Shown here piece after piece: positions 5,756-14,059 of a stretch of 45,366 nt of DNA. The translations under genes and the position numbers were made by a program. The stretch lies in assembly GCA_945898015.1 (NCBI GenBank), contig CAMDGM010000027.1, forward strand, positions 1 through 45,366, given 5' to 3'. Within the stretch, counting starts at the first letter, position 1, and each line of letters opens with the position of its first letter. The stretch is from PVC group bacterium (GTDB lineage Bacteria; Verrucomicrobiota; Kiritimatiellia; CAIKKV01). Under the pieces are notes generated by a model. That model had not been told where the DNA came from. It saw only the letters and a list, made by a program, of their open reading frames with translations, and did no database searches.

Positions 5756-7498
5756 ATGGATTCCTTTCCCTTTTTAGCGGATTTGGCGGTGGTGGTGGTC
5801 GCGGCGGCGCTGGCGGCGCTTGGCTGCGACCGTTTCCGTATTCCCCGCGTGCTGGGGTATATCGCGGTGGGCGTCCTGGTGGGACCGCATACGTCCACGT
5901 ATGTGGTCAGTTCGCCCGCCACGATCCAGACGCTGGGTTCCCTGGGCATCATTTTCCTGATGCTGTCGCTGGGGATGAGCTTCAATCCCAGCCGGGTCAG
6001 ACGGACCGGATACGGGCCCCTGATTGTGGCCCTGCTGGATGTGGCGTTCATGATGTGGCTGGGATGGGTGGCGGGGGGCTTCCTGAAATGGGGCACCCTG
6101 CAGCGACTGTTCCTGGGCGTGATCCTGTGCGACTCCTCGACCGTGGTCCTGGCGAAGCTGCTGGAGGGGGGCGCGGTGAAGGGCGGCGAGCGGTTGGGTC
6201 ATTTCGTGGTGGGGGTGACGGTGGTGGAGGATATCCTGTCCGTCGGCCTTATTGCCTTGTTGAACGGACTGGCGATCCAGCAGGCGGTGCAGGCGGGCGC
6301 GGTGGCGATGCGCCTGCTTGAGCTGGCCGCCTTTCTGACCGGCGTGACGGTGTTCGGCTTCCTGCTCGTTCCACGATTGCTGCGCTATGTGGAGCGGGCC
6401 GGGCAGCAGGAGACGTTGCTGCTGGTCATGGCCGGGCTCGGGTTTGTGGTCAGCTATATTGCCTACCGGCTGGATTTGAGCCTGGCGCTTGGCGCGTTTG
6501 TGATTGGCGCGGTGATCGGCGAGTCGCCGAGTGCGTTCCAGCGCCGGGAGCCGCTGATCCGGCCGCTGGCCCAGTTGTTCGTGGCGGTCTTTTTTGTGTA
6601 TATCGGGCTGGAGTTGAATCCCCGGATCCTGTGGGAGCAGGCGCCTTTGATCGGTTTGCTCAGCCTGCTGGTGATCGGCGGAAAAACGACGGTGTGCCTG
6701 CTGGCGTCGCTGGGGGTGGGGCTGGCTCCGGCCACAGCCCTCCGGGCGGGGGTGGGCCTGGCGCAGGTGTGCGAGTTTGCGCTCATTGCCGCTGCGCTGG
6801 GCGTGGGGTTGAAGGTGCTCCCCCCGGAATTGCTTCAGGTTGCGGCGGGCGTGGTGCTGACCACGATGATCATTAATCCTCTGCTGATGCGGGTTGTGGA
6901 TGGGGTGATTCCGGTGTTGGCGGACCGGATCCCGGCCCATGCGGTGGAGCGGGTCCGGCAGTATTCGGGTTGGCTGGAGTGGATGGGGCACCGGCGGTTC
7001 GACAGCGTGGTGGGTCGCATTGTGCGCCGGTCGTTCTGGGTCGTCTTCCTGAACCTGCTGCTGATTGCCGCCGTCATGGGTCTGGCCCACTATCTGTCCC
7101 GCTGGTCGGCGTATTTCGATTGGGTGCCGGACTGGGCGGGCGGCCCGGATGTGGTCTTCTGGCTGGGGAGCATGGTCGTGTCGCTGCCGATGTACGTGAC
7201 CATTATCCGGAAAAGCCATGCGCTGGCCATGATGGCCGCGGAATTATGCATTCCGGCCCTGTCGGGCGCGCCGTGGATCTACCGGCTCCGCCAGCTGCTG
7301 GCCAATGTGATCACCAGCCTGGCCATGGCCGCCGTGGGGGGGGTCACGTTCCTGCTGGGGTCGGCGCTGATGCCGCGCTGGCCGGTGGTGGTGGTGTGCG
7401 CCCTTCTGCTGACGGGCGTGATGTGGCGGGGGTGGTATGCCCTGGGCCGGTTTTACACGGAATGGCAGCTTCAGTTGAGGCAATTGGACGAGGAGTGA
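5756..7498 (+). CDS. Monovalent cation:proton antiporter, CPA2/Kef type
   Basis: A 580-residue integral membrane protein with about 12-14 hydrophobic segments. Residues 1-390 match the Na+/H+ exchanger fold of the CPA2 family: VLGYIAVGVLVGP near residue 30, LGIIFLMLSLGMSF near 68, CDSSTVVLAKLL near 127, VVEDILS near 157, and FFVYIGLELNP near 280. The C-terminal 190 residues add further membrane helices in place of a cytosolic TrkA-N/KTN domain, so it is not a standard KefB/KefC. It should exchange K+ or Na+ for protons across the inner membrane. ATG 5756 is preferred over GTG 5747, since AGGA at 5742-5745 is too close to the latter. It is the first core gene after the cassette array. Confidence 0.85.
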   Translation: MDSFPFLADLAVVVVAAALAALGCDRFRIPRVLGYIAVGVLVGPHTSTYVVSSPATIQTLGSLGIIFLMLSLGMSFNPSRVRRTGYGPLIVALLDVAFMMWLGWVAGGFLKWGTLQRLFLGVILCDSSTVVLAKLLEGGAVKGGERLGHFVVGVTVVEDILSVGLIALLNGLAIQQAVQAGAVAMRLLELAAFLTGVTVFGFLLVPRLLRYVERAGQQETLLLVMAGLGFVVSYIAYRLDLSLALGAFVIGAVIGESPSAFQRREPLIRPLAQLFVAVFFVYIGLELNPRILWEQAPLIGLLSLLVIGGKTTVCLLASLGVGLAPATALRAGVGLAQVCEFALIAAALGVGLKVLPPELLQVAAGVVLTTMIINPLLMRVVDGVIPVLADRIPAHAVERVRQYSGWLEWMGHRRFDSVVGRIVRRSFWVVFLNLLLIAAVMGLAHYLSRWSAYFDWVPDWAGGPDVVFWLGSMVVSLPMYVTIIRKSHALAMMAAELCIPALSGAPWIYRLRQLLANVITSLAMAAVGGVTFLLGSALMPRWPVVVVCALLLTGVMWRGWYALGRFYTEWQLQLRQLDEE

Positions 7499-7548
7499 GC
7501 CGGGCCGGACGATCCTTGGAGGATGGCCCCCGAAGCGGAACCGCCGGC

Positions 7549-7577
7549 TTGACAGGAGTTCGCGCGTGGTGTAACGT
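7549..7577 (+). promoter_or_regulatory. Predicted promoter for ispE
   Basis: A perfect -35 box TTGACA (7549-7554) is followed after 17 bases by TAACGT (7572-7577), a weak -10. The ispE start is 27 bases downstream, and the ribosome binding site AGGGGG lies between. The gap 7499-7603 otherwise holds nothing I can identify. Confidence 0.5.
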
Positions 7578-7603
7578 CCGCTCTTTTTCTAGGGGGAAAA
7601 GGC

Positions 7604-8548
7604 GTGACAACCCGGGTGGAAGCTCCTGCCAAGATTAATCTCTTCCTGGAAGTGTTCGGGAAGCGCGCGGATGGCTATCACGACCTCCGCAGCCTGTTGA
7701 CCCCCATTTCACTTTGCGACGACATGGATTTTGAGATCCGGCCGGACGGCGGGGTCAGCACCGAGATGGACCTTGACGAACTTCCCGAAATTGTCGGGGT
7801 CAGTATTGCGGATTCGGATGGCAACCTGACCACCCGGGCGGCGCGCCTGCTTCAGCAGGAGACGGGTTGCCGGCTGGGCGTCCGGATCCGGATCAAGAAG
7901 AGGATTCCCATCGGGGGCGGACTGGGGGGCGGCAGCTCGGATGCGGCTACGACTTTGACGACCCTCAACCGGATATGGGGGACGGCCCTGCCTCAAACCC
8001 GCCTGGTGGAGCTGGCGGCCCGGCTGGGAAGCGACATTCCGGCCCTGGTGCGAGGGGGTGTGGTGGCGGTGGAAGGCATGGGCGAGCGGGTTATTCCGCT
8101 TCAGGCGCCGGCCGGCCGGTCCCTGGAGCCCTGGTGGCTGGTGGTGCTCAACCCCGGCTTCAGCACCTCCACCCGTGATATTTATGAAAGATACAAGACC
8201 CTCTTGACTTCCGCGCCAGAATCCTATAACAATATGCGTTCTGCTTTGTTGACGGGAAACGTGCGGCTGGCCGCGTCGAACCTATTCAACAGCCTTGAAT
8301 CGACGGTGTTTGACAAGTATCCGTTGGAACGGATGCTGGTTTCGCGCCTTCGCGAGGAGGGGGCATTGGGGGCGATGGTGTCGGGCAGCGGCTCGTCGAT
8401 TTTCGCTCTGGCCGGCGACGAAGGGCATGCGCGGGAATTGGAAAAAAACCTGCGAAGCCGGTCGGATGTGGCGATGTGGAGCAGGGTTGCGAAAACGATG
8501 CCCGATAGTGTAATGGTAGCACACGACCCTTTGGAGGTCAGAGTCTAG
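7604..8548 (+). CDS. ispE: 4-diphosphocytidyl-2-C-methyl-D-erythritol kinase
   Basis: A 314-residue GHMP-family kinase that phosphorylates CDP-methylerythritol in the MEP isoprenoid pathway. The N-terminal APAKINLFLEV carries the catalytic Lys10, the GHMP glycine loop is IPIGGGLGGGSSDAA near residue 103, GSDIPALVRGG near residue 145 holds the conserved Asp, and the C-terminal VSGSGSSIFAL completes the fold. The start is GTG 7604, preceded by AGGGGG. The last 16 residues, from MPDSV to the end, are encoded by the downstream tRNA-Gln gene, so the reading frame stops inside the tRNA. The following order tRNA-Gln, prs, rplY, pth is shared by several bacterial phyla. Confidence 0.96.
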   Translation: MTTRVEAPAKINLFLEVFGKRADGYHDLRSLLTPISLCDDMDFEIRPDGGVSTEMDLDELPEIVGVSIADSDGNLTTRAARLLQQETGCRLGVRIRIKKRIPIGGGLGGGSSDAATTLTTLNRIWGTALPQTRLVELAARLGSDIPALVRGGVVAVEGMGERVIPLQAPAGRSLEPWWLVVLNPGFSTSTRDIYERYKTLLTSAPESYNNMRSALLTGNVRLAASNLFNSLESTVFDKYPLERMLVSRLREEGALGAMVSGSGSSIFALAGDEGHARELEKNLRSRSDVAMWSRVAKTMPDSVMVAHDPLEVRV

Positions 8549-8572
8549 GTTCGAATCCTAGTCGGGCAACCA
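8499..8572 (+). tRNA. tRNA-Gln (anticodon TTG)
   Basis: The acceptor arm pairs TGCCCGA (8499-8505) with TCGGGCA (8562-8568), followed by discriminator A and an encoded CCA (8570-8572). The anticodon stem CGACC/GGTCA-type closes on loop CTTTGGA with anticodon TTG, and the T arm contains the standard GGTTCGAATCC. The first 50 bases overlap the end of ispE, so transcription through ispE could supply part of the tRNA pool, subject to RNase processing. Confidence 0.96.
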
Positions 8573-8599
8573 CGGGTTTTTGGCTCAAGGGCGGCTTTA

Positions 8600-9526
8600 G
8601 TGAAAATTTTTAGCGGCAGTGCAAATCCGGCGCTGGCTCAGAAGATCGCCGATTTCCTCGGTGTTCCCCTGGGCGCGGCAAAGATCAGGCGTTTTCCGGA
8701 GGGCGAGATCTGGGTCAAGATCGACGAACACGTGCGCGGTGACGATGTGTTTGTTGTTCAGCCCACGTGTTTGCCTCCGAACGAGAACCTGATGGAATTG
8801 CTGATCATGACCGACGCCTTGCGCCGGGCGTCAACGGCCCGGATCACGGCGGTCATTCCGTTTTACGGGTATGCGCGGCAGGACCGGAAAGACCAGCCGC
8901 GGGTGCCGATCACGGCCAAGCTGGTGGCGAACCTGCTGGTGGCGGCGGGCGTGAACCGGGTGCTGACGCTGGACTTGCATGCCCAGCAAATCCAGGGCTT
9001 CTTTGATATCCCGCTGGATCATCTGTACGCCTCGCCGGTGATCGTCAAGTATTTGAAGGAAAAGAAGTTGCCCAATCCGGTCGTGGTGTCGCCCGACACC
9101 GGCGGGCTGAAGATGGCGCATGCCTATGCGCAGATGCTGGATGCCGGACTGGCCATCGTGGCCAAGGAGCGCAAGGGGCCGACGGAGGTCGAGGCGTTCA
9201 GCCTGGTGGGCGATGTCAAGGGCAAGACGGCCATCCTGGTGGATGACCTGACGACGACGGCGGGCACGTTGTGTGCGGCGGCCAGTTTCGTGAAGCGGAA
9301 CGGGGCCACGGCGGTTTATGCGGCGGTGACGCATGCAGTGCTGGCGCCGATCGGGATCGAGCGGCTGAAGAACTCGGACATCGTCGAACTGGTCGTGACG
9401 GATAGCGTGCCGGTGCCGGTCGGGAGCGGCTTGCCGATCACGGTGCTGTCGGTGGCGGAACTGTTCGGAGAGGCGATCCGCCGGATACACGAAGACAAGT
9501 CGATTTCGGATCTATTTCACATCTAG
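8600..9526 (+). CDS. prs: Ribose-phosphate pyrophosphokinase (PRPP synthetase)
   Basis: A 308-residue class I PRPP synthetase. It makes PRPP from ribose 5-phosphate and ATP for nucleotide, His and Trp synthesis. Visible motifs are RRFPEGEIWVKI near residue 33, the divalent-cation segment DLHAQQIQGFFD near 128, VVSPDTGGLKMA near 165, and the PRPP-binding loop ILVDDLTTTAGT near 214. In that loop most enzymes have DT before AGT or GGT; here the Asp is replaced by Thr. GTG 8600 is the start, 28 bases after the tRNA. Length is normal for the family. Confidence 0.96.
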   Translation: MKIFSGSANPALAQKIADFLGVPLGAAKIRRFPEGEIWVKIDEHVRGDDVFVVQPTCLPPNENLMELLIMTDALRRASTARITAVIPFYGYARQDRKDQPRVPITAKLVANLLVAAGVNRVLTLDLHAQQIQGFFDIPLDHLYASPVIVKYLKEKKLPNPVVVSPDTGGLKMAHAYAQMLDAGLAIVAKERKGPTEVEAFSLVGDVKGKTAILVDDLTTTAGTLCAAASFVKRNGATAVYAAVTHAVLAPIGIERLKNSDIVELVVTDSVPVPVGSGLPITVLSVAELFGEAIRRIHEDKSISDLFHI

Positions 9527-9548
9527 TGACAGGCAGGAGAGACTCAGT

Positions 9549-10283
9549 ATGGGCAAGGAAATCAAAGTAGTGGCGAACAAGCGCGCGAAAGCGGGGACCT
9601 CGGAAGCCCGCCGTTTGCGCATTCAGGGTATCGTGCCGGCCGTGATTTATAACGACAAGGCCGAGTCGAGCCCTATCCAGGTGAATGGACACGATTTCAT
9701 GATGCTCCTGCGCGGACACATGAACACCAGCCTGCTGATGACCATGGACCTTGAGGGCGCCGAGAAGAAGGTGCTGGTTCGCGAGGTGCAGCGCCATCCC
9801 GTGAGCGGCGAACTGGTTCACGTGGACTTTTTCGAGGTCTCGATGACCAAGAAGATGCGGGTGGACCTGCCCCTGCGGCTCGTGGGCGACCCGGTGGGCG
9901 TGACCATTGGCGGCGGCGTGTTGCAGCATTTGCTGCGCAGCGTGACCGTGGAGTGTCTGCCGGCCGACCTGGTCGAGGAGATCACGATGGACGTGACGGG
10001 CATGGTCATTGGCCAGAGCCGGAACGCCGGGGAGATTATCCTGGATCCGACGATCACGCTGATCACGGCCAAGGATGTGGCCGTGGCCACGGTGACCGAG
10101 CAGAAGGTCGAGGAAGAAGTCAAGCCTGCCGAAGGGGAAGTGGTTACCGCGGCGGAACCCGAAGTCATCGCCAAGAAGAAGGAAGGCGAAGAGGGGGAGG
10201 CCGAGGAAGGGAAGGCTGGCGAGAAGAAGGCCGGCGGGGAGGAGAAGGGGAAGAAGGCCCCTTCCGCCAAGGAGAAGAAGTAG
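9549..10283 (+). CDS. rplY: Large ribosomal subunit protein bL25, CTC form
   Basis: A 244-residue bL25 of the long CTC type. Residues 1-95 form the 5S rRNA-binding domain (SEARRLRIQGIVPAVIYN, then VREVQRHPVSGELVHVDFFEV), and residues 96-185 are the TL5/CTC beta domain. The last 60 residues are a low-complexity tail of Glu, Lys, Ala and Gly that is unlikely to fold and is longer than usual. A GCAGGAGAGAC ribosome binding region precedes ATG 9549. Placement between prs and pth is the common bacterial order. The 83-base gap to pth has GC-rich inverted repeats but no T-tract. Confidence 0.94.
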   Translation: MGKEIKVVANKRAKAGTSEARRLRIQGIVPAVIYNDKAESSPIQVNGHDFMMLLRGHMNTSLLMTMDLEGAEKKVLVREVQRHPVSGELVHVDFFEVSMTKKMRVDLPLRLVGDPVGVTIGGGVLQHLLRSVTVECLPADLVEEITMDVTGMVIGQSRNAGEIILDPTITLITAKDVAVATVTEQKVEEEVKPAEGEVVTAAEPEVIAKKKEGEEGEAEEGKAGEKKAGGEEKGKKAPSAKEKK

Positions 10284-10366
10284 CCGGCTTGGAACCGGAG
10301 GCGGTCCGGTGCCGGGCCGCCTGATCGGCCGCCGGTTCGGGCGGGCGCCGCAGGAAGGATGCCGCC

Positions 10367-10930
10367 GTGAATCTGGTCGTGGGGCTTGGAAATCCGGGGC
10401 GGCAGTACGAAAATACGCCGCACAACGCCGGTTTCCGGGTGATCGACGAACTGGCCCGGCGTTTGAACGAATCGCTCCGGGAGAGCTCGCGGCTTGAGGC
10501 GCGGGTGGTGAAGGCGGACCTGGAGGGGCGGCGGATGGTGCTGGCGCAACCGCTGACCTACATGAATAACAGCGGAGCGGCGGTTGCGGCGATTTTACGT
10601 TGCAACGGCATAGCTCCTTCAGATATGATTGTCGTTCTGGATGATGCGGACTTGGCGGCCGGCTCGCTGCGAATTCGGAAAAAAGGGGGCAGCGGGGGGC
10701 ATCGGGGGCTGAAGTCCATTCTGGACACGATCGGGACCGACGAGTTTATCCGGGTGCGCGTCGGCATCGGGCGGGATCCGGAGCGGGAGAATCTGGTGTC
10801 CCATGTTCTGAAGCCTCTCTCGGGGGAGGCGAAGGACGTGGTGGACCAGGCGGTGGTCCGGGCGGCGGATGCGGTAACCTGCATTCTGCGGGACGGCGCG
10901 GACGCGGCGATGAATCGGTTTAACTCATGA
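10367..10930 (+). CDS. pth: Peptidyl-tRNA hydrolase
   Basis: A 187-residue enzyme that recycles tRNA from peptidyl-tRNA dropped off the ribosome. The N-terminal GLGNPGRQYENTPHNAGF contains the conserved Asn and the catalytic His; LAQPLTYMNNSG near residue 60, DDADLAAGSLRIR near 90 and GGSGGHRGLKSI near 105 are the other hallmark segments. The start is GTG 10367 with AGGA shortly upstream. Length is typical for bacterial Pth. Confidence 0.96.
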   Translation: MNLVVGLGNPGRQYENTPHNAGFRVIDELARRLNESLRESSRLEARVVKADLEGRRMVLAQPLTYMNNSGAAVAAILRCNGIAPSDMIVVLDDADLAAGSLRIRKKGGSGGHRGLKSILDTIGTDEFIRVRVGIGRDPERENLVSHVLKPLSGEAKDVVDQAVVRAADAVTCILRDGADAAMNRFNS

Positions 10931-10944
10931 TGATGTGAAGCGTG

Positions 10945-10965
10945 GGTCCGGCGGAAGGCCGGGCC
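10945..10965 (+). promoter_or_regulatory. Hairpin in the rpsF leader
   Basis: GGTCCGGC (10945-10952) pairs with GCCGGGCC (10958-10965) around GGAAG, 23 bases before the rpsF start. Many bacteria regulate the S6-S18 operon through a leader RNA bound by S6:S18. The position fits such a role, but I cannot confirm the conserved bulged motif, and with no T-tract it is not an obvious terminator. Confidence 0.35.
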
Positions 10966-10988
10966 AAGTATGTGACGAGGAGGACGAA

Positions 10989-11336
10989 TTGAAGCCCTAT
11001 GAAGCCCTGTTTATCTTGACGGAAACCGTACGCGACGAGAACGTGGAAGAGTTCGCGTCCAAGGCCCGCGCCGAAATTGAGCGCCTGGGCGGCGTGATCG
11101 AGCAAACCATGCCCATGGGCCGGCGGCCGTTCGCCATTCCCCTGCACAAGCGGGAAGGCGGGGTTTACCTGCGGATTGACTTCAAGATGGATCCCAGCAA
11201 GATTGCCCCGATGCAGACCCGGTTCAAGCTGAACGAGAACATTTTCCGGATGCAGCTGGTTAATGTCGAGCAGGACCGGAAGCTCGCGGCGAAAGCCGCG
11301 GCCGCCGCGGCTGCTGTTCCGGCCAAGGAGTCGTAA
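10989..11336 (+). CDS. rpsF: Small ribosomal subunit protein bS6
   Basis: A 115-residue bS6 beginning at TTG 10989 (KPYEALFILTETV). AGGAGG ends 5 bases before this codon, whereas an in-frame ATG at 10935 has no ribosome binding site and would add a non-homologous extension through the leader hairpin. The conserved region continues with GRRPFAIPLHKREGGVYLRIDF and the Arg-rich FRMQLV strand. The tail is Ala/Lys-rich. bS6 binds 16S rRNA together with bS18, encoded two genes downstream. Confidence 0.93.
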   Translation: MKPYEALFILTETVRDENVEEFASKARAEIERLGGVIEQTMPMGRRPFAIPLHKREGGVYLRIDFKMDPSKIAPMQTRFKLNENIFRMQLVNVEQDRKLAAKAAAAAAAVPAKES

Positions 11337-11344
11337 CATCTTTT

Positions 11345-11824
11345 ATGGCTTCCCTGAACAAGGTTTTTTTGATTGGGAATCTCACCAAGGACCCGGAGCT
11401 TCGCTACACGCAGAGCGGCCGGCCGGTGTGTGATATTCGCCTGGCCGTGAGCCGGAAGTTCAAGCGGGCTTCGGGCGAGGATGGCGAAGAGACCTTGTTT
11501 ATCAGCGTTGTGGTCTGGGACAAGCAGGGCGAAGCCTGCGGTAAATATCTGGCCAAGGGGGCGCCGGCCTTTGTCGAAGGGCGCCTGCAGATGGATGAGT
11601 GGGAGAAGGACGGGCGCAAGACCAGCACGTTGCGCGTGCTGGCCGACCGCGTCCAGTTCCTGGGGGTCCCCAAGCGGGGCGACGCGGAGGAGGGCGGAGT
11701 CCCGGCGGCCCGGCGGCCGGCGGTGTCTGCTGCACCGGCCGCGTCGTCGCGGGCGGCGCCCGACGGCGAGGAACCGCCGCCGCCGCCCGTTGGGTCGCCG
11801 GATGATGAAAACCTGCCGTTTTAG
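11345..11824 (+). CDS. ssb: Single-stranded DNA-binding protein
   Basis: A 159-residue SSB. The OB fold covers residues 1-110 (NKVFLIGNLTKDPELRYT, DIRLAVSRKFK, LFISVVVWDKQGEACGKYLAKG, FVEGRLQMDEWEKDGRK). A flexible Ala/Pro-rich linker leads to the acidic tail DDENLPF, the variant of DDDIPF that docks repair and replication proteins. The start ATG is 9 bases after the rpsF stop. It sits between rpsF and rpsR as in many bacteria, linking SSB supply to ribosomal protein expression. Confidence 0.96.
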   Translation: MASLNKVFLIGNLTKDPELRYTQSGRPVCDIRLAVSRKFKRASGEDGEETLFISVVVWDKQGEACGKYLAKGAPAFVEGRLQMDEWEKDGRKTSTLRVLADRVQFLGVPKRGDAEEGGVPAARRPAVSAAPAASSRAAPDGEEPPPPPVGSPDDENLPF

Positions 11825-11863
11825 GCGCAAGTTCAGGAATGCGAGAAGAGGAGACCGAGAGTC

Positions 11864-12112
11864 ATGTTTGCACGAGGACGATCAGCGAGCCGCACCAGCA
11901 CCACCACCGATTGGAATGTCACCGGCCGGAGGCGCTCCCGTTATCCGGAGGGCGTGAAAGCCATTGATTTCCGCGATTACGAAACACTGAAGAAGTTCAT
12001 GACCGAGCAGGGCAAGATCATGCCGAGCCGCATCACGGGAACGACTCCCAAGATGCAGCGTCGCCTGGCCCGCGCCATCCGGCGCGCCCGCGTCATGGGT
12101 CTTGTTCGTTAA
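11864..12112 (+). CDS. rpsR: Small ribosomal subunit protein bS18
   Basis: An 82-residue bS18. The core is recognisable in [23 protein letters not shown]... and the C-terminal [16 protein letters not shown]. The N-terminus is basic and Ser/Thr-rich. AGAAGAGGAG lies upstream of ATG 11864. No CxxC zinc motif is present, so this is the zinc-independent form. It binds 16S rRNA as a heterodimer with bS6. Confidence 0.95.
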   Translation: MFARGRSASRTSTTTDWNVTGRRRSRYPEGVKAIDFRDYETLKKFMTEQGKIMPSRITGTTPKMQRRLARAIRRARVMGLVR

Positions 12113-12124
12113 GGAGTCTCTGCC

Positions 12125-12595
12125 ATGGCGATTGAAGTCATTTTGATGTCTGATGTGAAAGACCTGGGCGCTGAAGGCGCGGTGGTCCGCGTGGCCGACG
12201 GCTTTGCCCGCAATTACCTGCTTCCCCGCAAGCTGGCCGCGCCCGTGACAGAGGCGACCCGGCGCCGGCTGGTGAAAATCCGCCGCGATCGGGACGAGGA
12301 GAACCGCAAGGTCCTGGACCGCGCCCGCACCCAGTCCGGCCTGTTGGCCAAAGCGTCGCGCGAGGGCCTGTTCACGATCCGCGCCAAGGCGGGAGCGGGT
12401 GATTCGGAAACCCTCTATGGGTCCGTTTCGACGACCGACATTGCCGCGGTGCTGGCGGAAAATCAATTCGTGGTGGAAAAGAGCCGCATTGACCTGGCCG
12501 AACCCATCAAGACGCTGGGATCCTACGATGTGCCGGTGAAGCTCCATCCTGAAGTCGAGTGTGTGATCAAGGTTTGGGTCGTCGAAGACAAGTAA
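12125..12595 (+). CDS. rplI: Large ribosomal subunit protein bL9
   Basis: A 156-residue bL9. The N-terminal RNA-binding domain has EVILMSDVKDLGAEGAVVRV and GFARNYLLPRKLA; a long connecting helix (about residues 45-78) leads to the C-terminal domain with GSVSTTDIA and the family-typical IKTLGSYDVPVKLHPEV. It begins 12 bases after rpsR with AAGGAG as ribosome binding site. Length matches the family (about 150). Confidence 0.96.
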   Translation: MAIEVILMSDVKDLGAEGAVVRVADGFARNYLLPRKLAAPVTEATRRRLVKIRRDRDEENRKVLDRARTQSGLLAKASREGLFTIRAKAGAGDSETLYGSVSTTDIAAVLAENQFVVEKSRIDLAEPIKTLGSYDVPVKLHPEVECVIKVWVVEDK

Positions 12596-12610
12596 CCGTG
12601 AAGAGGCGGT

Positions 12611-14059
12611 ATGCCCAGCGAGCCTTCCTCCGGGGCCCGGATTCCGCGCCTGGACCGGGCGCCCCCGCATAGCGAAGAAGCCGAACGGGGGGTGCTGGGT
12701 TCCGTTTTGCTGGATGCGGCCCATGTGCTGGACCTTTGTATTGAAGGCCAGTTGACGCCGGATGCGTTTTATATTCCCGCTCATCGCCTGGTGATGGAGG
12801 CCGTTCTTGACATGGCCCGCGATGGGCGGCCGGTGGATTCGCTGACCGTGACCGAGCGGATGCGCGCCGCCGGGACCCTCGAAAAATCCGGGGGCCCCCT
12901 GTTTTTGGACGGGCTCATGGAAGCCACTCCCACGTCCGCCCATGCCGAATATTACATCGATATTGTCCGCCAGAAATTTCTCCTGCGGACGATCATCGAC
13001 AAGGCCCGTCGCGCCGAATCCGTCTGCTATGCCGACACGGGCGACGCGTCGGCCGTGCTCAGTTCGGTGGAGCAGAGTTTCTTCGATATCGGCGCCGACC
13101 TCCAGCGCGGCGCCGTCACGCGCTGGGGCGACGCCATTTTCGCCGTCATGCAGCAGGTGGAGCATCTCCTGACCACCCGCGACGGGGTCAGCGGGCTGGC
13201 CACCGGGTTCCGCAATCTGGACCATGTCCTGCACGGCATGCGCCCGTCCAACATGATCATCCTGGCCGCGCGGCCGTCCATGGGCAAGACCTCCATGGCC
13301 ATGAATATCGTCCAGAATGTGGCGCTGGGCCGCGGCATGAACGATAAACGCCCCCGCGCCGTGGCGGTGTTCAGCCTGGAAATGTCGAAGGAGGATCTCG
13401 TTCTCCGGATGCTGTGCACCGAGGCCCAGGTCTCCATGCCCACCGTCACCTCCGGCATGATCGCCCGGTATGGCGACGAGCACAACCGGTTGATCGAGGC
13501 GTCCACCCGCCTCAACAAGGCCCCCATTTACATCGACGATTCCGCCGGGCTGGACATCAATGAAATCCGGGCCCGGGCGCGCCGGCTCAAGAAGAAATAC
13601 GCCATTGAATTCGTGGTGATCGATTACCTGCAGCTCCTGCATTCCGATGATTATGCCCGGCAGGGCCGGCAGGTGGAAATCACCGCCGTTTCCGGCGGCA
13701 TCAAGGCCATGGCCAAGGAGCTCAAGGTGCCGGTCCTCTGCCTCAGCCAGCTTAGCCGCGCGCCCGAAACGCGCGGCGGAACCGGGACGCCCAAACTTTC
13801 CGACCTGCGCGATTCGGGCTCCATTGAACAGGACGCCGACGTCGTGCTGATGCTCCGCCGCCCCTGCAAATATCAGGACGACGAGGAGTCGGGCGACCAG
13901 ACCCTGGCCATCCTGGATGTGGTCAAGCATCGTAACGGGCCGACCAACGACAACGTGCGGTTCAATTTCATCGACCGGTTCACCCTGTTCCAGGACCGGG
14001 ACGAATACAACCGCGCGGAACCGCCCCCCCGTGCGGCGGCGGAAGGAGAGCCCGGATGA
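12611..14059 (+). CDS. dnaB: Replicative DNA helicase
   Basis: A 482-residue DnaB. The N-terminal domain (residues 14-120; PPHSEEAERGVLGSVLLD) mediates hexamer and primase contacts. The RecA-like C-terminal domain carries Walker A ARPSMGKTS near residue 222, the conserved FSLEMSKEDL near 257, Walker B VVIDYLQLL near 338, the LSQLSR motif near 380, and the DLRDSGSIEQDADVV arginine-finger region near 400. It follows rplI by 15 bases. Its stop overlaps the bamA start in ATGA. No intein is present in the ATPase domain. Confidence 0.97.
   Translation: MPSEPSSGARIPRLDRAPPHSEEAERGVLGSVLLDAAHVLDLCIEGQLTPDAFYIPAHRLVMEAVLDMARDGRPVDSLTVTERMRAAGTLEKSGGPLFLDGLMEATPTSAHAEYYIDIVRQKFLLRTIIDKARRAESVCYADTGDASAVLSSVEQSFFDIGADLQRGAVTRWGDAIFAVMQQVEHLLTTRDGVSGLATGFRNLDHVLHGMRPSNMIILAARPSMGKTSMAMNIVQNVALGRGMNDKRPRAVAVFSLEMSKEDLVLRMLCTEAQVSMPTVTSGMIARYGDEHNRLIEASTRLNKAPIYIDDSAGLDINEIRARARRLKKKYAIEFVVIDYLQLLHSDDYARQGRQVEITAVSGGIKAMAKELKVPVLCLSQLSRAPETRGGTGTPKLSDLRDSGSIEQDADVVLMLRRPCKYQDDEESGDQTLAILDVVKHRNGPTNDNVRFNFIDRFTLFQDRDEYNRAEPPPRAAAEGEPG

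Noticed and set aside
5774..7219. A 481-codon minus-strand frame opposite the antiporter
   Set aside because: His/Gln/Arg-rich translation typical of an antisense shadow of a membrane protein gene.
11882..13930. A 682-codon open frame on the minus strand opposite rpsR, rplI and dnaB
   Set aside because: It is the antisense shadow of well-identified genes with GC-rich third positions; its translation is low-complexity and matches no fold.
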